A stretch of DNA of 57,089 bases from a virus: positions 1 through 57,089 of IMG/VR virus record IMGVR_UViG_3300025087_001783. One strand, written 5' to 3'. The notes below the pieces were generated by a model. The model searched no databases and had not been told where the DNA came from. It worked only from the letters and a program-made list of their open reading frames with translations. Numbering within the stretch: position 1 is the first letter of the stretch; every line of letters starts with the position of its first letter. Of the stretch, positions 40,518-49,201 are shown in pieces. The position numbers and the translations under genes were made by a program.

Positions 40518-41726
40518 ATGCAGCCAGTCCGCATCATTCACTTTGCAGACCTCCACATAGGCGTAGACCGCAACGGTCCTGTCGATCCGGAAACAGCTAT
40601 CAACGGCAGAGTGTTGGACTTTCTGGACGCGTTGGATGCTGCAGTGGATTATGCTGTAGAGAATGATGCGGACTTGGCATTGTTTGCTGGGGATGCGTTT
40701 CATAAGCACAACCCTGACCCAACATATGTCAGGGAGTTTGCAGAGCGTATTATCCGACTGGCTGAGCAGTGTCCGGTTGTGCTATTGCTTGGAAATCATG
40801 ATATGCCAGGAATTATCGAGAAGGCCACTGCGATCGACATGTTTGATGTATTCAACGTGCCAAATGTCATAGTAGGTTGGCGAGACGAGTTACACATTAT
40901 CAAAACCAAGCGTGGTAGTGTGCAGGTTGCTACTGTGCCATATCCTATGAAACAACAGCTGCTAACTGCCAAACAGCTGCGTAAGTGTAAGGACGTCAAG
41001 CAATTATTGCAAGCTGCCGTCAAGCGCATTATCATTAATCTTGCAGAGCAGGTTGTTGACACCATGCCGGCAGTGCTGGTTGGGCACTTTTCAGTAACCA
41101 ACGCGACGTACGGCAGTGAGCGCATGCTATCATTGGACAACGGTGCAGAGGTTGCACTGGAGGATTTACTAGATCCGTGGGACTACGTGGCATTGGGGCA
41201 TTTGCATATGCAGCAATGCTTGACAGAGGATTATGAGGATGCAGCTCCTGTAGTTTACAGCGGATCATTGGAGCGCGTTGATTTTGGGGAGGAGCATCAG
41301 CCCAAGGGTTTTATGTGGGTGGAAATCGGGGATGAGATTGCCTACGATTTTGTAGAGGTTGATGCGCGTCCATATGTTACAATTGACGTGAATGTGTCAA
41401 AGTCTAAGCACCCCACAGAAAAGGTTTTACAGCGTATACAGGCAATGGATTTACAGAGTGCGGTTGTTAGGATAAGGATTAATGCAGTAGACTCCTCCTA
41501 TTTGCAAGAGGAGCGTATACATCAGGCAGTTATACAGGCAGGCGCGTATTTTGTGCACTCATTGAGCATCACTCGCAGGCCTGTTAAAACAGAGACGCGT
41601 TTGGCAGACGTTAAGCTATCAACACTGCCAGCGATTGATGCGTTACAGGTATACCTGGAAGAAACAGGGGCGAAAAACATTCCAGGATTGCTGCAGTTGG
41701 CGAGGGAGGTTATGTGTGATGGATGA
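40518..41726 (+). CDS. sbcD: SbcD/Mre11-type DNA exonuclease subunit
   Basis: A 402-aa metallophosphoesterase. The metal-binding motifs are in order: HFADLHIG (D10, H12), FAGDAFH, LLGNHDMPG, VGHFSV and ALGHLHM. This is the Mre11/SbcD (T4 gp47) nuclease that works with an SbcC/gp46 ATPase to process ends for recombination. The partner is not in this window. ATG 40518 lies 10 bases after the SSB stop. Confidence 0.88.
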   Translation: MQPVRIIHFADLHIGVDRNGPVDPETAINGRVLDFLDALDAAVDYAVENDADLALFAGDAFHKHNPDPTYVREFAERIIRLAEQCPVVLLLGNHDMPGIIEKATAIDMFDVFNVPNVIVGWRDELHIIKTKRGSVQVATVPYPMKQQLLTAKQLRKCKDVKQLLQAAVKRIIINLAEQVVDTMPAVLVGHFSVTNATYGSERMLSLDNGAEVALEDLLDPWDYVALGHLHMQQCLTEDYEDAAPVVYSGSLERVDFGEEHQPKGFMWVEIGDEIAYDFVEVDARPYVTIDVNVSKSKHPTEKVLQRIQAMDLQSAVVRIRINAVDSSYLQEERIHQAVIQAGAYFVHSLSITRRPVKTETRLADVKLSTLPAIDALQVYLEETGAKNIPGLLQLAREVMCDG

Positions 41727-41928
41727 TATTATCATTATATTGACGGTGATTTATGTATTGATAGGTGTTGGTATAATGTCGGCTGTTATGACATCACTGT
41801 CGTCAAAGCTGCACAAAGACAACCTACTGTACACAATCGTTGCAGTAGTTATGGCTATTATATTGGGCCTATTATGGCCAGGATTCGTGGCATATGTGCT
41901 ATTCTCCCCAACCTCCATCAAGCGCTGA
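41719..41928 (+). CDS. Small two-helix membrane protein
   Basis: ATG 41719 overlaps the SbcD stop; 69 aa. Two hydrophobic helices (about 3-24, IIIILTVIYVLIGVGIMSAVM, and about 36-60) joined by a short basic loop. No family recognised. Confidence 0.6.
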   Translation: MDDIIIILTVIYVLIGVGIMSAVMTSLSSKLHKDNLLYTIVAVVMAIILGLLWPGFVAYVLFSPTSIKR

Positions 41929-42016
41929 CGACTCTCCAGTGCTGGACAATGAGAGTGACGGTTGTGATATTTGCGACGACGATTATCATCAGAGCCTGCA
42001 TGATTGCGAGGAGTGA
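41894..42016 (+). CDS. Possible very small Cys/Asp-rich protein (40 aa)
   Basis: An ATG at 41894 opens a 40-aa frame ending at TGA 42014: Ser/Pro-rich, then acidic with a CDICDDD segment and a last Cys. It fills the gap between the membrane protein and the next gene. Support is the cysteine pair and acidic composition; the RBS is weak (GTGGCAT), so it is uncertain. Confidence 0.35.
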   Translation: MCYSPQPPSSADDSPVLDNESDGCDICDDDYHQSLHDCEE

Positions 42017-42019
42017 ACA

Positions 42020-42466
42020 ATGTCATTAGATGTGTGGTTGGAGCTTGATGGATATGGTACCATTTGTAAAAATGGTATGATCCCTATCCGAGAGAATGGA
42101 AGGACTGTAGAAATTACTCGTGATGAATGGGACGCGCGCTATCCTGGACGAGAACCTGTAATTTGTAGTGTTGATGACAATACTGTATTTAGTGCAAATA
42201 TCACACATAATCTTGGTCGTATGGCCAATGAGGCAGGTATATACAAACACTTGTGGCGTCCAGAAGAAGTAAATACTACTTTGGCAAAAGATCTTATTGA
42301 GCCATTGCGTGAAGGATTAAAAGTATTACAAGGTGATCGTGAGCGTTTCGAGAAATTTAATCCAGAAAATGGTTGGGGGGATTATGATGGCTTGGTGAAT
42401 TTTGTTAGTGGATATCTTAGAGCTTGCGAGGAATTTCCTGACGCTAAAATTAGGGTGTGGAGATAA
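42020..42466 (+). CDS. Widespread phage protein of unknown function
   Basis: 148 aa; ATG 42020 after GCGAGGAGTG. The pattern MSLDVWLEL, VFSANITHNLGRMANEAGIY, LWRPEE and NGWGDYDGL recurs in many phage and prophage proteins whose role is not known. It overlaps nothing upstream and ends at the RecA gene's RBS. Function unknown. Confidence 0.75.
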   Translation: MSLDVWLELDGYGTICKNGMIPIRENGRTVEITRDEWDARYPGREPVICSVDDNTVFSANITHNLGRMANEAGIYKHLWRPEEVNTTLAKDLIEPLREGLKVLQGDRERFEKFNPENGWGDYDGLVNFVSGYLRACEEFPDAKIRVWR

Positions 42467-42471
42467 TGTAT

Positions 42472-43482
42472 ATGAGTAAATCTAAGGATTTGGTTGACGC
42501 GCTCAGCGGTGGGAAATTACGGTTGCCTGTGTCGTTGTTAAGCGATGATAATTCCCCGTGTATTGTGTCGGAGTGGTTGCCTAGTGGATGCCTGTCTTTG
42601 GATAAAATTCTTGGGGGAGGATTTCCTGTAGGTAGGATCACGGAGATTTTTGGTGATACATCCACTGGCAAAAGTCTGATTGCAGCACAGGTTATTGCGC
42701 TTGCTCAGCAGGATGGGCACATATGCGTGCTGGCAGATACGGAAACTGCAACCAGCTTGCCAATTATGCAAGCGGTTGGGGTTGATCCTGACAACCTAGT
42801 ATACGCGGCTCCTGATACTATGGAGGACGTGTTTACAATCTTCGAGAACGCGATATTATCAAAACCCAAGGACAGCTTGCTGTTGCTGGTGTGGGACAGT
42901 GTTGCTGCGAGTTCCACGCGTAGGGAGATGGAGAATGAGTATGGCAAGGCCTCTATGGGTGGAGGCGCCAATATTCTCAGCCAGGCGCTGCGTAAAATCA
43001 CGCGTATGGTTGGCAAGCAAAGAGTTTGCGGCATTTTTCTCAATCAAGTGCGTGAGAAAATTGGAGTTATGTTCGGAGATAACGAGACAACCTATGGGGG
43101 AAAGGCTTTGCCGTACTACGCCAGCGTGAGGCTGCGCCTGAAGCTGGGACAGAAGATTAAGTCAGGTAAGAAAATCGTAGGATTATCAACTCGTGCCAGC
43201 TGTGTAAAAAACAAGGTTGCCATGCCATTTTTGGGTTGCGAATTGCCGATTTATTTTGGGCATGGTATCGATGATCCGGAGGCAACTCTGTTGTACCTGA
43301 AGGCATCAGGACTTGTTACAGGCGCAACCCACAAGCATATTACCATTAATGGAGAGGATTGTTCATTCACTTCCAGCAACTGGCCTGATTTGTACGATGC
43401 GCAATATGATGCCATTGCAGATATAATTATGACACACGATGCGGACTCGGACGAGGTGTTTGATGATGCTACTGCTGATTGA
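42472..43482 (+). CDS. recA: RecA/UvsX-type recombinase
   Basis: ATG 42472 is chosen over 42466 for RBS spacing (GTGGAGA at 42457-42463); 336 aa. Walker A GDTSTGKS (K67), catalytic-type Glu in ADTETA, Walker B LLLVWDSVAA, and FLNQVREKIGVMFG as the loop L1/motif region of RecA. Slightly shorter than bacterial RecA (about 350 aa). It catalyses strand exchange in recombination-dependent replication with the SSB, SbcD and UvsW-like proteins nearby. Confidence 0.88.
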   Translation: MSKSKDLVDALSGGKLRLPVSLLSDDNSPCIVSEWLPSGCLSLDKILGGGFPVGRITEIFGDTSTGKSLIAAQVIALAQQDGHICVLADTETATSLPIMQAVGVDPDNLVYAAPDTMEDVFTIFENAILSKPKDSLLLLVWDSVAASSTRREMENEYGKASMGGGANILSQALRKITRMVGKQRVCGIFLNQVREKIGVMFGDNETTYGGKALPYYASVRLRLKLGQKIKSGKKIVGLSTRASCVKNKVAMPFLGCELPIYFGHGIDDPEATLLYLKASGLVTGATHKHITINGEDCSFTSSNWPDLYDAQYDAIADIIMTHDADSDEVFDDATAD

Positions 43483-44437
43483 TGGGAACAACCTGGCGCA
43501 CCGCTGTCGGCATGTATTTTCATTATCGAACAGGGGCAAAGATGTCAGCGTGACATATGGATTTTTGCGCACGTTATACTCTTACTTGCGCAAGTATGAG
43601 CCACAGTGCGTAGTAGTGTGTTGGGATGGGGGAATCCCGAAATTCAGGGTGGCGGCAGTACCAGAGTACAAAGCCAACAGGCACAAAGACGACGATCCTG
43701 TTGAGTATGAGGATTTTCTGCGACAGATGCGAGAGCTGAGCGACTACGCGCTGCCTATGTTGGGAGTGGTGACGGTGCGCAAATGGGGTGTGGAGGCAGA
43801 TGACCTGATCGCAGCAGCCGCGCGGCTGAGTACGTTTGGTGATACGATGATTGTGTCATCGGATAAGGATTTATTGCAATGCTGTGATAGGCACGTTACT
43901 GTAGTGCGCCCAAGCACCAACGGCAAAGATGACAAGATTTACGATGTTGATACGGTAGAGCAAGAATTTGATGTAGGGTTTGAGCATTATGTCGAATGGC
44001 GAGCGCTGCAAGGTGATAAGAGTGATAATATTCCTGGAGTTCCAGGTATAGGCGAGAAAACTGCTAGCAAGCTGTTTAGACAATATGGGACGTTGACAGG
44101 CATAACCAACGCGGCAGCAGGTATAAACCCTGCTGGGACGATTGATGGCAGGCTTGGGGAAGCCATTATGCAGTTTGGCTTTGACCGCATAGCCAGGAAC
44201 ATTTTCATTACGTCCCTGCATGCAGATAGAGTTGGCGCCAAAGCCGCGTTGTTAGATGCGGTGGAGGTGTGGAAGCCTGCCAACAAGGATCGGATGAAAA
44301 AGTACTTTTATACGAATGCGTTTATGTCATTGCTAGATGGGGATTTTATTGGTAGGTTGCTGAAGCTGCGACCTCCAGTCCTACTGAGTAATATGACTGT
44401 GCCAAAGGTTTGCCACAAGAGATTTCCAATAGTGTAG
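43463..44437 (+). CDS. 5'-3' exonuclease / flap endonuclease (FEN, T5 D15-like)
   Basis: ATG 43463 follows GAGGT; 324 aa. The FEN metal ligands appear as LLIDGNNLAHR, VCWDGGIPKFR, VEADDLIAA and SSDKDLLQ, and the helix-hairpin-helix as GDKSDNIPGVPGIGEKTA. The polymerase here lacks the Pol I 5'-nuclease domain, so this gene supplies that activity for removing RNA primers. It overlaps RecA by 20 bases. Confidence 0.9.
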   Translation: MMLLLIDGNNLAHRCRHVFSLSNRGKDVSVTYGFLRTLYSYLRKYEPQCVVVCWDGGIPKFRVAAVPEYKANRHKDDDPVEYEDFLRQMRELSDYALPMLGVVTVRKWGVEADDLIAAAARLSTFGDTMIVSSDKDLLQCCDRHVTVVRPSTNGKDDKIYDVDTVEQEFDVGFEHYVEWRALQGDKSDNIPGVPGIGEKTASKLFRQYGTLTGITNAAAGINPAGTIDGRLGEAIMQFGFDRIARNIFITSLHADRVGAKAALLDAVEVWKPANKDRMKKYFYTNAFMSLLDGDFIGRLLKLRPPVLLSNMTVPKVCHKRFPIV

Positions 44438-44448
44438 TGGAGGATTAT

Positions 44449-44673
44449 ATGTTGAAATCTGTAACAAAAGTTGGATGTATAAATGTGCTTGCAGGTATCA
44501 TAGCTATAATTTTATATTATGTGTACGTAGGTATACACACGCCAATATTGGCAAGATCGCCAGAAATGTTACAGGATGCAATTAGGAGCGGTGCCTGGGT
44601 TGCATCTACGGCAGGTGTAATACAAGGTTTGCGATGCTTTTTCAATAAGATTAATAGGCATATTGGTATATGA
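44449..44673 (+). CDS. Small membrane protein (74 aa)
   Basis: ATG 44449 after GTGGAGG. An N-terminal transmembrane helix (about 8-28, INVLAGIIAIILYYVYVGI) and a weakly hydrophobic second segment. The stop overlaps the next start (ATGA). No family recognised. Confidence 0.6.
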   Translation: MLKSVTKVGCINVLAGIIAIILYYVYVGIHTPILARSPEMLQDAIRSGAWVASTAGVIQGLRCFFNKINRHIGI

Positions 44674-45140
44674 AGTGCTACATAGGCATTGATCCTGGTA
44701 AAGCAGGGGGAGTGGCAGTTATTGCAGATAATGGCATTGACTGTATATTTCCAATACCTTTGGCTGGTAAGGACATCGATGCTGCAATGTTGGCTGCGAA
44801 AATATATGACTTGAGTGAAGTGTACGATTGCGTTGTTTGCATAGAGAAAGTCACAGCTATGCCAGGGCAAGGTGTCACATCAACATTTTCATTTGGAGTT
44901 GGGTTTGGGATTTTACTAGGTATTTGTGCAGCGTTGGTGCTGCCAGTGCACCTGGTCACACCGCAAGCCTGGAAAAAAGTCATCCTGGCTGGTACAACCA
45001 AGGACAAAGCGGCAGCAATCAGTTACGTGTCTAGAGCATATCCAGGGGTGAGTTTGCTGGCAACAGCGCGCTCTAGGAAGCCACACGACGGCATTGCAGA
45101 TGCAATCTGCATTGCGGAGTATGCCTCTAGAACCTATTGA
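44670..45140 (+). CDS. RuvC-like Holliday junction resolvase
   Basis: A 156-aa RNase H-fold protein: YIGIDPGKAGG (D8), VCIEKVTAMPGQG and HDGIADA supply the expected acidic residues in the right order for RuvC-type resolvases. It would cut four-way junctions before packaging. Its stop overlaps the next start (TTGA). Confidence 0.85.
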   Translation: MKCYIGIDPGKAGGVAVIADNGIDCIFPIPLAGKDIDAAMLAAKIYDLSEVYDCVVCIEKVTAMPGQGVTSTFSFGVGFGILLGICAALVLPVHLVTPQAWKKVILAGTTKDKAAAISYVSRAYPGVSLLATARSRKPHDGIADAICIAEYASRTY

Positions 45141-45853
45141 CTATTATCTTCGATAATGACGCGACCACCAAGCTGGTGCTTGAATGGCAGCAGAGCGGTG
45201 ATCAAGAAGTTCTAGACGCAATCTTCCAAAATACCAGGGCATTAATTGAGGCAATTGTTAGTTCGTACGATTCTACATGTAGAGCGGACTTAATACAAGT
45301 TGCATCAGTTAAGTTGCAGTATGCCTTGAAGTATTTTAATCCGAGGATTGCGTGTCTTCACACATATTTTACTACTGTAATCCATAATGAGTGCAAAACC
45401 TATGTGCGTAGGCACGCGCGTCAAGACGGCATGCTGGATAATTTGGAGATGTTCGAAGAATGTGCAGGTGATTTGGAGCCAACGCTCGATGATGACAGCA
45501 TGCTGGAGGATCTTATGCTGCGCAACCGTAGACGATTTCCAAGTTTTGACACATGTGTAATTGATGACATTACCACATATATCTATGACGCGTTGCAAGG
45601 TAATTTGTTTAGTAGTACACGCAAACTGATAGCAGACCTCGTGCTGCGGTATGATTTGCCAAAGCCAGTGGCGACCATTGTGTATCAGAGCACCTTAGTT
45701 TACCTGCGATCATTAGCGATGACGAAAATCGTACGGTCTGAGTGCAAGCTGGACGAGTTTTCCATTCACCAGGATTTGAGAGAGATAATGGGGGAAGATG
45801 TATATGCAAAATTGTCGTTATTGTTTAGCAATATCACCCTAAAATTGAATTAG
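45137..45853 (+). CDS. Phage sigma-70-type factor (late transcription)
   Basis: TTG start overlapping the previous stop; 238 aa. Region-2-like sequence: RADLIQVASVKLQYALKYFNPRI, LHTYFTTVIHNECKTYVRRHAR, the same order as sigma-70 DLxQE...A..F.P..G.F.TYA...I.N.....R. The C-terminal part (KLIADLVLRYDLPKPVA) could be region 4-like but is weak. It ends two bases before the second copy of the AT-rich late promoter candidate. It would redirect host RNA polymerase to the head and tail operons. Confidence 0.72.
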   Translation: MTIIFDNDATTKLVLEWQQSGDQEVLDAIFQNTRALIEAIVSSYDSTCRADLIQVASVKLQYALKYFNPRIACLHTYFTTVIHNECKTYVRRHARQDGMLDNLEMFEECAGDLEPTLDDDSMLEDLMLRNRRRFPSFDTCVIDDITTYIYDALQGNLFSSTRKLIADLVLRYDLPKPVATIVYQSTLVYLRSLAMTKIVRSECKLDEFSIHQDLREIMGEDVYAKLSLLFSNITLKLN

Positions 45854-45854
45854 C

Positions 45855-45874
45855 AAAAGTATATATATTATATT
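45855..45874 (+). promoter_or_regulatory. Candidate late promoter, copy 2
   Basis: AAAAGTATATATATTATATT then TTGGAG and the first tail-module gene. It matches the element at 3816 over 19 bases, extending with one change through the RBS. It starts two bases after the sigma gene stop. Confidence 0.65.
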
Positions 45875-45884
45875 TGGAGTATGT

Positions 45885-46403
45885 ATGTCTATTGTGTTCA
45901 AAGCTATCAAGCCTTCAAGATTACGACAGGATGCCATGCGTTTGGCCATGCTGAGTTTGATGCACAGGGTTGGGCGGGAAATGAAAAAGGATTTTGAGGC
46001 AACACAGGACACATGGCAACCAGAAGACAAGGCAAAGTTTGATTCCTTGATTAGTATGTCAGGTGGTGGTCCAACAGTTGTTGTAGCACCTAACGAAAAT
46101 GGTGATGTGTGGACGATAGTTAATAACGGTGCACCTCCGCATGACATACCGCTTGAGCCAAAGACAGATGGATTCCTGGTTTTCCAAACAGGTTATAAAC
46201 CCAAAACCGTACCAGGAGTGATCGGCAGTGTACAGGGTGGAAAATTTGGAGGTTATACCAAGCGCAAAAGCGTGCATCATCCAGGGCACGAAGGCAGGAA
46301 ATTTACAGTTGCAATACAGAAAAAGTGGCTCCCGAAATTCAAGCGCATGGCAGAAGACACCATGCGTGAGGTTGCCAAAAAGTCCGGTCATGGAGTGCGT
46401 TGA
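45885..46403 (+). CDS. Neck/tail-completion protein (HK97 gp10-like)
   Basis: A 172-aa protein with RBS TTTGGAG. Basic and Gly-rich end: HHPGHEGRKFT, KKWLPKFKRMAEDTMREV. A small phage protein with a PGxxGRxF segment, immediately before tail genes, is typical of HK97 gp10-type head-tail joining or tail-terminator proteins. It would sit at the neck. Confidence 0.55.
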   Translation: MSIVFKAIKPSRLRQDAMRLAMLSLMHRVGREMKKDFEATQDTWQPEDKAKFDSLISMSGGGPTVVVAPNENGDVWTIVNNGAPPHDIPLEPKTDGFLVFQTGYKPKTVPGVIGSVQGGKFGGYTKRKSVHHPGHEGRKFTVAIQKKWLPKFKRMAEDTMREVAKKSGHGVR

Positions 46404-46756
46404 TGGATGTAAAAATTGTTGGCAGGGAAAATGGAAAAGTACTTGTTGAGTGGCGCGAGGATGGATGTTTGCGTCGTGGCATAGTCCCAGAGGAGGTTGT
46501 GAATGGAGAAGTCATAGACGATGAGTTGCTGTCGTTGGCAATTACTTACGGCATCGATTTCGAGTTCTTGTTAGAGCAAGCCTTGGACAATGTCACACCG
46601 CAAGCCATTACCTGCCGGCTCCATAATGCAGGTATTTGGACTTATGAAGACATGCGCGCTAATCCTACGGTGGTGCGTGGGGTGATCATGGCCGCGTATG
46701 GCGTTGATTTTCAAACACTGTATAGAATTGCAGAAGAAAACAAGACCCGGAGGTAA
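46403..46756 (+). CDS. Small tail-module protein
   Basis: ATG 46403 (a TTG 46400 also possible); 117 aa. A beta-rich start (MDVKIVGRENGKVLVEW) is followed by helices (ELLSLAITYGIDFEFLLEQAL). Its position between the neck and tail tube genes suggests a tail terminator or joining role. No family recognised. Confidence 0.5.
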   Translation: MDVKIVGRENGKVLVEWREDGCLRRGIVPEEVVNGEVIDDELLSLAITYGIDFEFLLEQALDNVTPQAITCRLHNAGIWTYEDMRANPTVVRGVIMAAYGVDFQTLYRIAEENKTRR

Positions 46757-46758
46757 AC

Positions 46759-48258
46759 ATGGGCGATTTTGCATTAGCAGGTGAGGGTGCCATCTGGGTA
46801 CAAAAAGATGGCCCGAACACGGAACCAAAATATATGGGATGTCACGAAACTGGTGACATCTCCGAGCCGCGTGGCGATGTCAAGCTGTACTACTGCCCTG
46901 ATCCCAACCAGATCAACAAGTGGGTAGTGTCTGACAGCGGTCAGGGTGCGCCAGGGCTTGTTACTACCAGTATTGCCACCAGGCTGCGGGCAGTCAAGGA
47001 CGAGCTGGACTCCATGGTTTGTCCAGGAGCCATCTATGTCCATCATGTCAGCTGTGGCAAGCCAAACGTTTTCGACGCGTATGACTACACGTTCCTGCTC
47101 CGGCGACCGCGCGTCACTCAGCGTACATTATCAAAACTGACTGCCAGGGTGCCTGATAGTCAGGATGAGAGTCTGAAGGCATACGAAATCAGCGCTGAGA
47201 GCATTGACGATCTGTTCAAATTCACGCTTACCAGTGTTGAGAATTCGCAGGTTGACAGCTTGCTGGACGTTACCAGTTGCGACGCGGAGCAGTGTGCTGG
47301 CGACTGCGGTGATGCAGTGCGCCTGGGAACTAACGTGTATGGCGCCAGTGGTACGCGCTCCGGCTCTCCTGTCAACATGAGCGAGGTTATCAACAGCGAT
47401 GATGGTGGCGGCACGTGGTCAGCGCTGGCACAATATCCATTCCTGGCTGGCGAGGTTATTGCATCCATCCGCTGCATGAAAATCGATGACGAGACTACTC
47501 GTATCATCGTGGCGCGTGGTACGATTGATGCAGCCAACCCGATGGAAATCGCGTACAGTGACGACGGTGGGGCAACCTGGACACACGTTGATGTTGGTAG
47601 TACCAACGGGCAGTATGCTCTTGGTCCCAAGGCACTGTTCGTCCTGGATTACTACAATATCTGGCTGTGCACCAGCGGTGGTTACATCTATTTCTCTAGC
47701 GATGGCGGTGCTAGCTGGACCGCTCAGACCAGCGGTGGCTTGACCACCCAGGATCTGCGCGCTATTGAAATGGCAGATGAGAAAAACGGATGGGCTGTTG
47801 GCGACAGCAATGCTATCCTCAAAACCACCACGCAGGATGCCAACGGGCAAAATATTTGGGCAGTGGTGACTGGTCCTGCGGGACAGGCTGCTGACAATAT
47901 TTACTCTGTGGCAGTGTTTAGCCAGTATCGTTGCTGGATCACCTACAGCGACAACGAACTGTGGTACACTCGTGATGGCGGTGACAACTGGAGCCAGCGT
48001 ACTTATGGCGCAGTGACTGGTGGAAGCGTGTCATACATCAGCTTTTACGACGAGTGGGTTGGCGTGCTGGTGTACAACTCCGCAGCATCTGTTGGTACAC
48101 TGTATGTAACCATCAACGGTGGCTATACTTGGAAGGCGCTGAGCACCCCAACTAATGCTGGGCTGAACGCGGCCATCATGCCGACGCCGACCCTGCTGTA
48201 TGCGGTTGGAAATGTGTACAGTGGTTCTGCCATGATCATTCGCGGCAGCGGTGGATAA
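46759..48258 (+). CDS. Major tail (tube) protein with a C-terminal BNR/Asp-box beta-propeller
   Basis: A 499-aa protein followed by a strong terminator. Residues about 1-200 are a tail-tube-size domain. Residues about 205-499 contain repeated Asp-boxes: SDDGGGTW, SDDGGATW, SSDGGASW, TRDGGDNW and TINGGYTW, the blades of a sialidase-type or Ycf48-like propeller. Such a domain would decorate the outside of the tail and could bind host glycans. The tube assignment is by position just before the tail chaperone genes; the propeller is clear from sequence. Confidence 0.7.
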   Translation: MGDFALAGEGAIWVQKDGPNTEPKYMGCHETGDISEPRGDVKLYYCPDPNQINKWVVSDSGQGAPGLVTTSIATRLRAVKDELDSMVCPGAIYVHHVSCGKPNVFDAYDYTFLLRRPRVTQRTLSKLTARVPDSQDESLKAYEISAESIDDLFKFTLTSVENSQVDSLLDVTSCDAEQCAGDCGDAVRLGTNVYGASGTRSGSPVNMSEVINSDDGGGTWSALAQYPFLAGEVIASIRCMKIDDETTRIIVARGTIDAANPMEIAYSDDGGATWTHVDVGSTNGQYALGPKALFVLDYYNIWLCTSGGYIYFSSDGGASWTAQTSGGLTTQDLRAIEMADEKNGWAVGDSNAILKTTTQDANGQNIWAVVTGPAGQAADNIYSVAVFSQYRCWITYSDNELWYTRDGGDNWSQRTYGAVTGGSVSYISFYDEWVGVLVYNSAASVGTLYVTINGGYTWKALSTPTNAGLNAAIMPTPTLLYAVGNVYSGSAMIIRGSGG

Positions 48259-48281
48259 GTAGTAGTACGCTCGGGTTTTAT

Positions 48282-48345
48282 ACCAGTCATTGGGATGGAT
48301 GCATTGGGACGTCTCCCAGTGGCGTCCCAGTGACTGGTTTTATAT
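48282..48345 (+). terminator. Rho-independent terminator after the tail tube gene
   Basis: A 14-bp stem (48282-48295 with 48325-48338, one T-G pair) closes a loop that can form a smaller second stem, followed by tttat. It lies 24 bases after the tail tube stop and 20 bases before the chaperone gene, allowing high tube expression relative to downstream genes. Confidence 0.75.
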
Positions 48346-48366
48346 TAGGAGAGGAGCAGTAAGGAA

Positions 48367-49014
48367 ATGAAGGGATACAATAAAAAATCGAATAATGGAA
48401 ATAAGGGGAATCAGCCAAAGACCAAGCGCGTGTTTCATACTACATCTACCGGCAAAACTGTGGAAATCGTTGGTATTGATCCAATGCTGCTTGACAGCAT
48501 CAGGGAAAGCATCGATTGGCCAGAGCATCCTCAATACAGCATCAAGATTGGCACGTCTGAGGAATGGCACGATCTCGATGAGGAAGTTGTCAAGCAGGAG
48601 GTTGAAGCTGGTAACATAGACCTGGCCCAGGAGTATCAGGCATTGCTGGATGGACACAAGCGCGCGCTCGTGGATGCCAATGCACTGCTCAATACGCGTG
48701 TCACACGTGCTATCCTGACAAAAGGTATCAAGGTTGATGTTGAAAATGACGAGGACTGGGCTGACACCCAGGAGTTCCTCGGCGTCGGCGCTGGAAAGAA
48801 CAAGCTGCAGCGCAAATACGATTACATTGTGTCGCAGGTTATTGGTATTGACACTGACTTATACGATCTAATGGAAAAAGTTATGGCACATACAGGTGTC
48901 CCACAGGAGCATCTGGACACTGCCAGGAGCATGTTTCGGGATCCGGTGGACGAAGGGAAAGAAAAGAACACCACTGGCGAAGCTGCCAAAGAAACAGGGC
49001 AATTGGGAGTATAA
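48367..49014 (+). CDS. Tail assembly chaperone (lambda gpG-like, short form)
   Basis: A 215-aa protein between tail tube and tape measure, the standard position for gpG-like chaperones. It starts basic (MKGYNKKSNNGNKG) and ends acidic/polar (DEGKEKNTTGEAAKETGQLGV). RBS AGGAGAGGAGC. The stop at 49014 is overlapped by an open frame continuing to 49201, so a longer shifted product is expected. Confidence 0.75.
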   Translation: MKGYNKKSNNGNKGNQPKTKRVFHTTSTGKTVEIVGIDPMLLDSIRESIDWPEHPQYSIKIGTSEEWHDLDEEVVKQEVEAGNIDLAQEYQALLDGHKRALVDANALLNTRVTRAILTKGIKVDVENDEDWADTQEFLGVGAGKNKLQRKYDYIVSQVIGIDTDLYDLMEKVMAHTGVPQEHLDTARSMFRDPVDEGKEKNTTGEAAKETGQLGV

Positions 49015-49201
49015 CGCCAGTTTTGCATTGCTGCACACAGTCTTTGAATGGAAAAGGTTGCCATCGGAATTTGGTTTGTGTAAGCCGGACGAGGATTTGG
49101 TAATGATGATGGCATACAGTTCTGCAATTGAGGAGATGAAATCGTACGAGGCAATGGTTGCTGAGGAAGAGGCAGAACTGCGAAACGCTAGAGGTGCATG
49201 A
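48367..49201 (+). CDS. Tail assembly chaperone frameshift product (gpGT-like)
   Basis: A second open frame overlaps the end of the chaperone gene and continues as LPKKQGNWEYNASFALLHTV ... SSAIEEMKSYEAMVAEEEAE, with no start signal of its own, stopping at 49199-49201 over the tape measure ATG. In most siphoviruses this part is reached by ribosomal frameshifting. The two frames here differ by +1 or -2, not the -1 usual in lambda; an A/G-rich stretch (gggaaagaaaag, about 48957-48968) is one candidate slip region. The exact site is unknown. Confidence 0.65.

Noticed and set aside
48367-49201. Simple lambda-type -1 frameshift
   Set aside because: The frame arithmetic between the two open frames is +1 (or -2), and the -1 frame is not open across the overlap.
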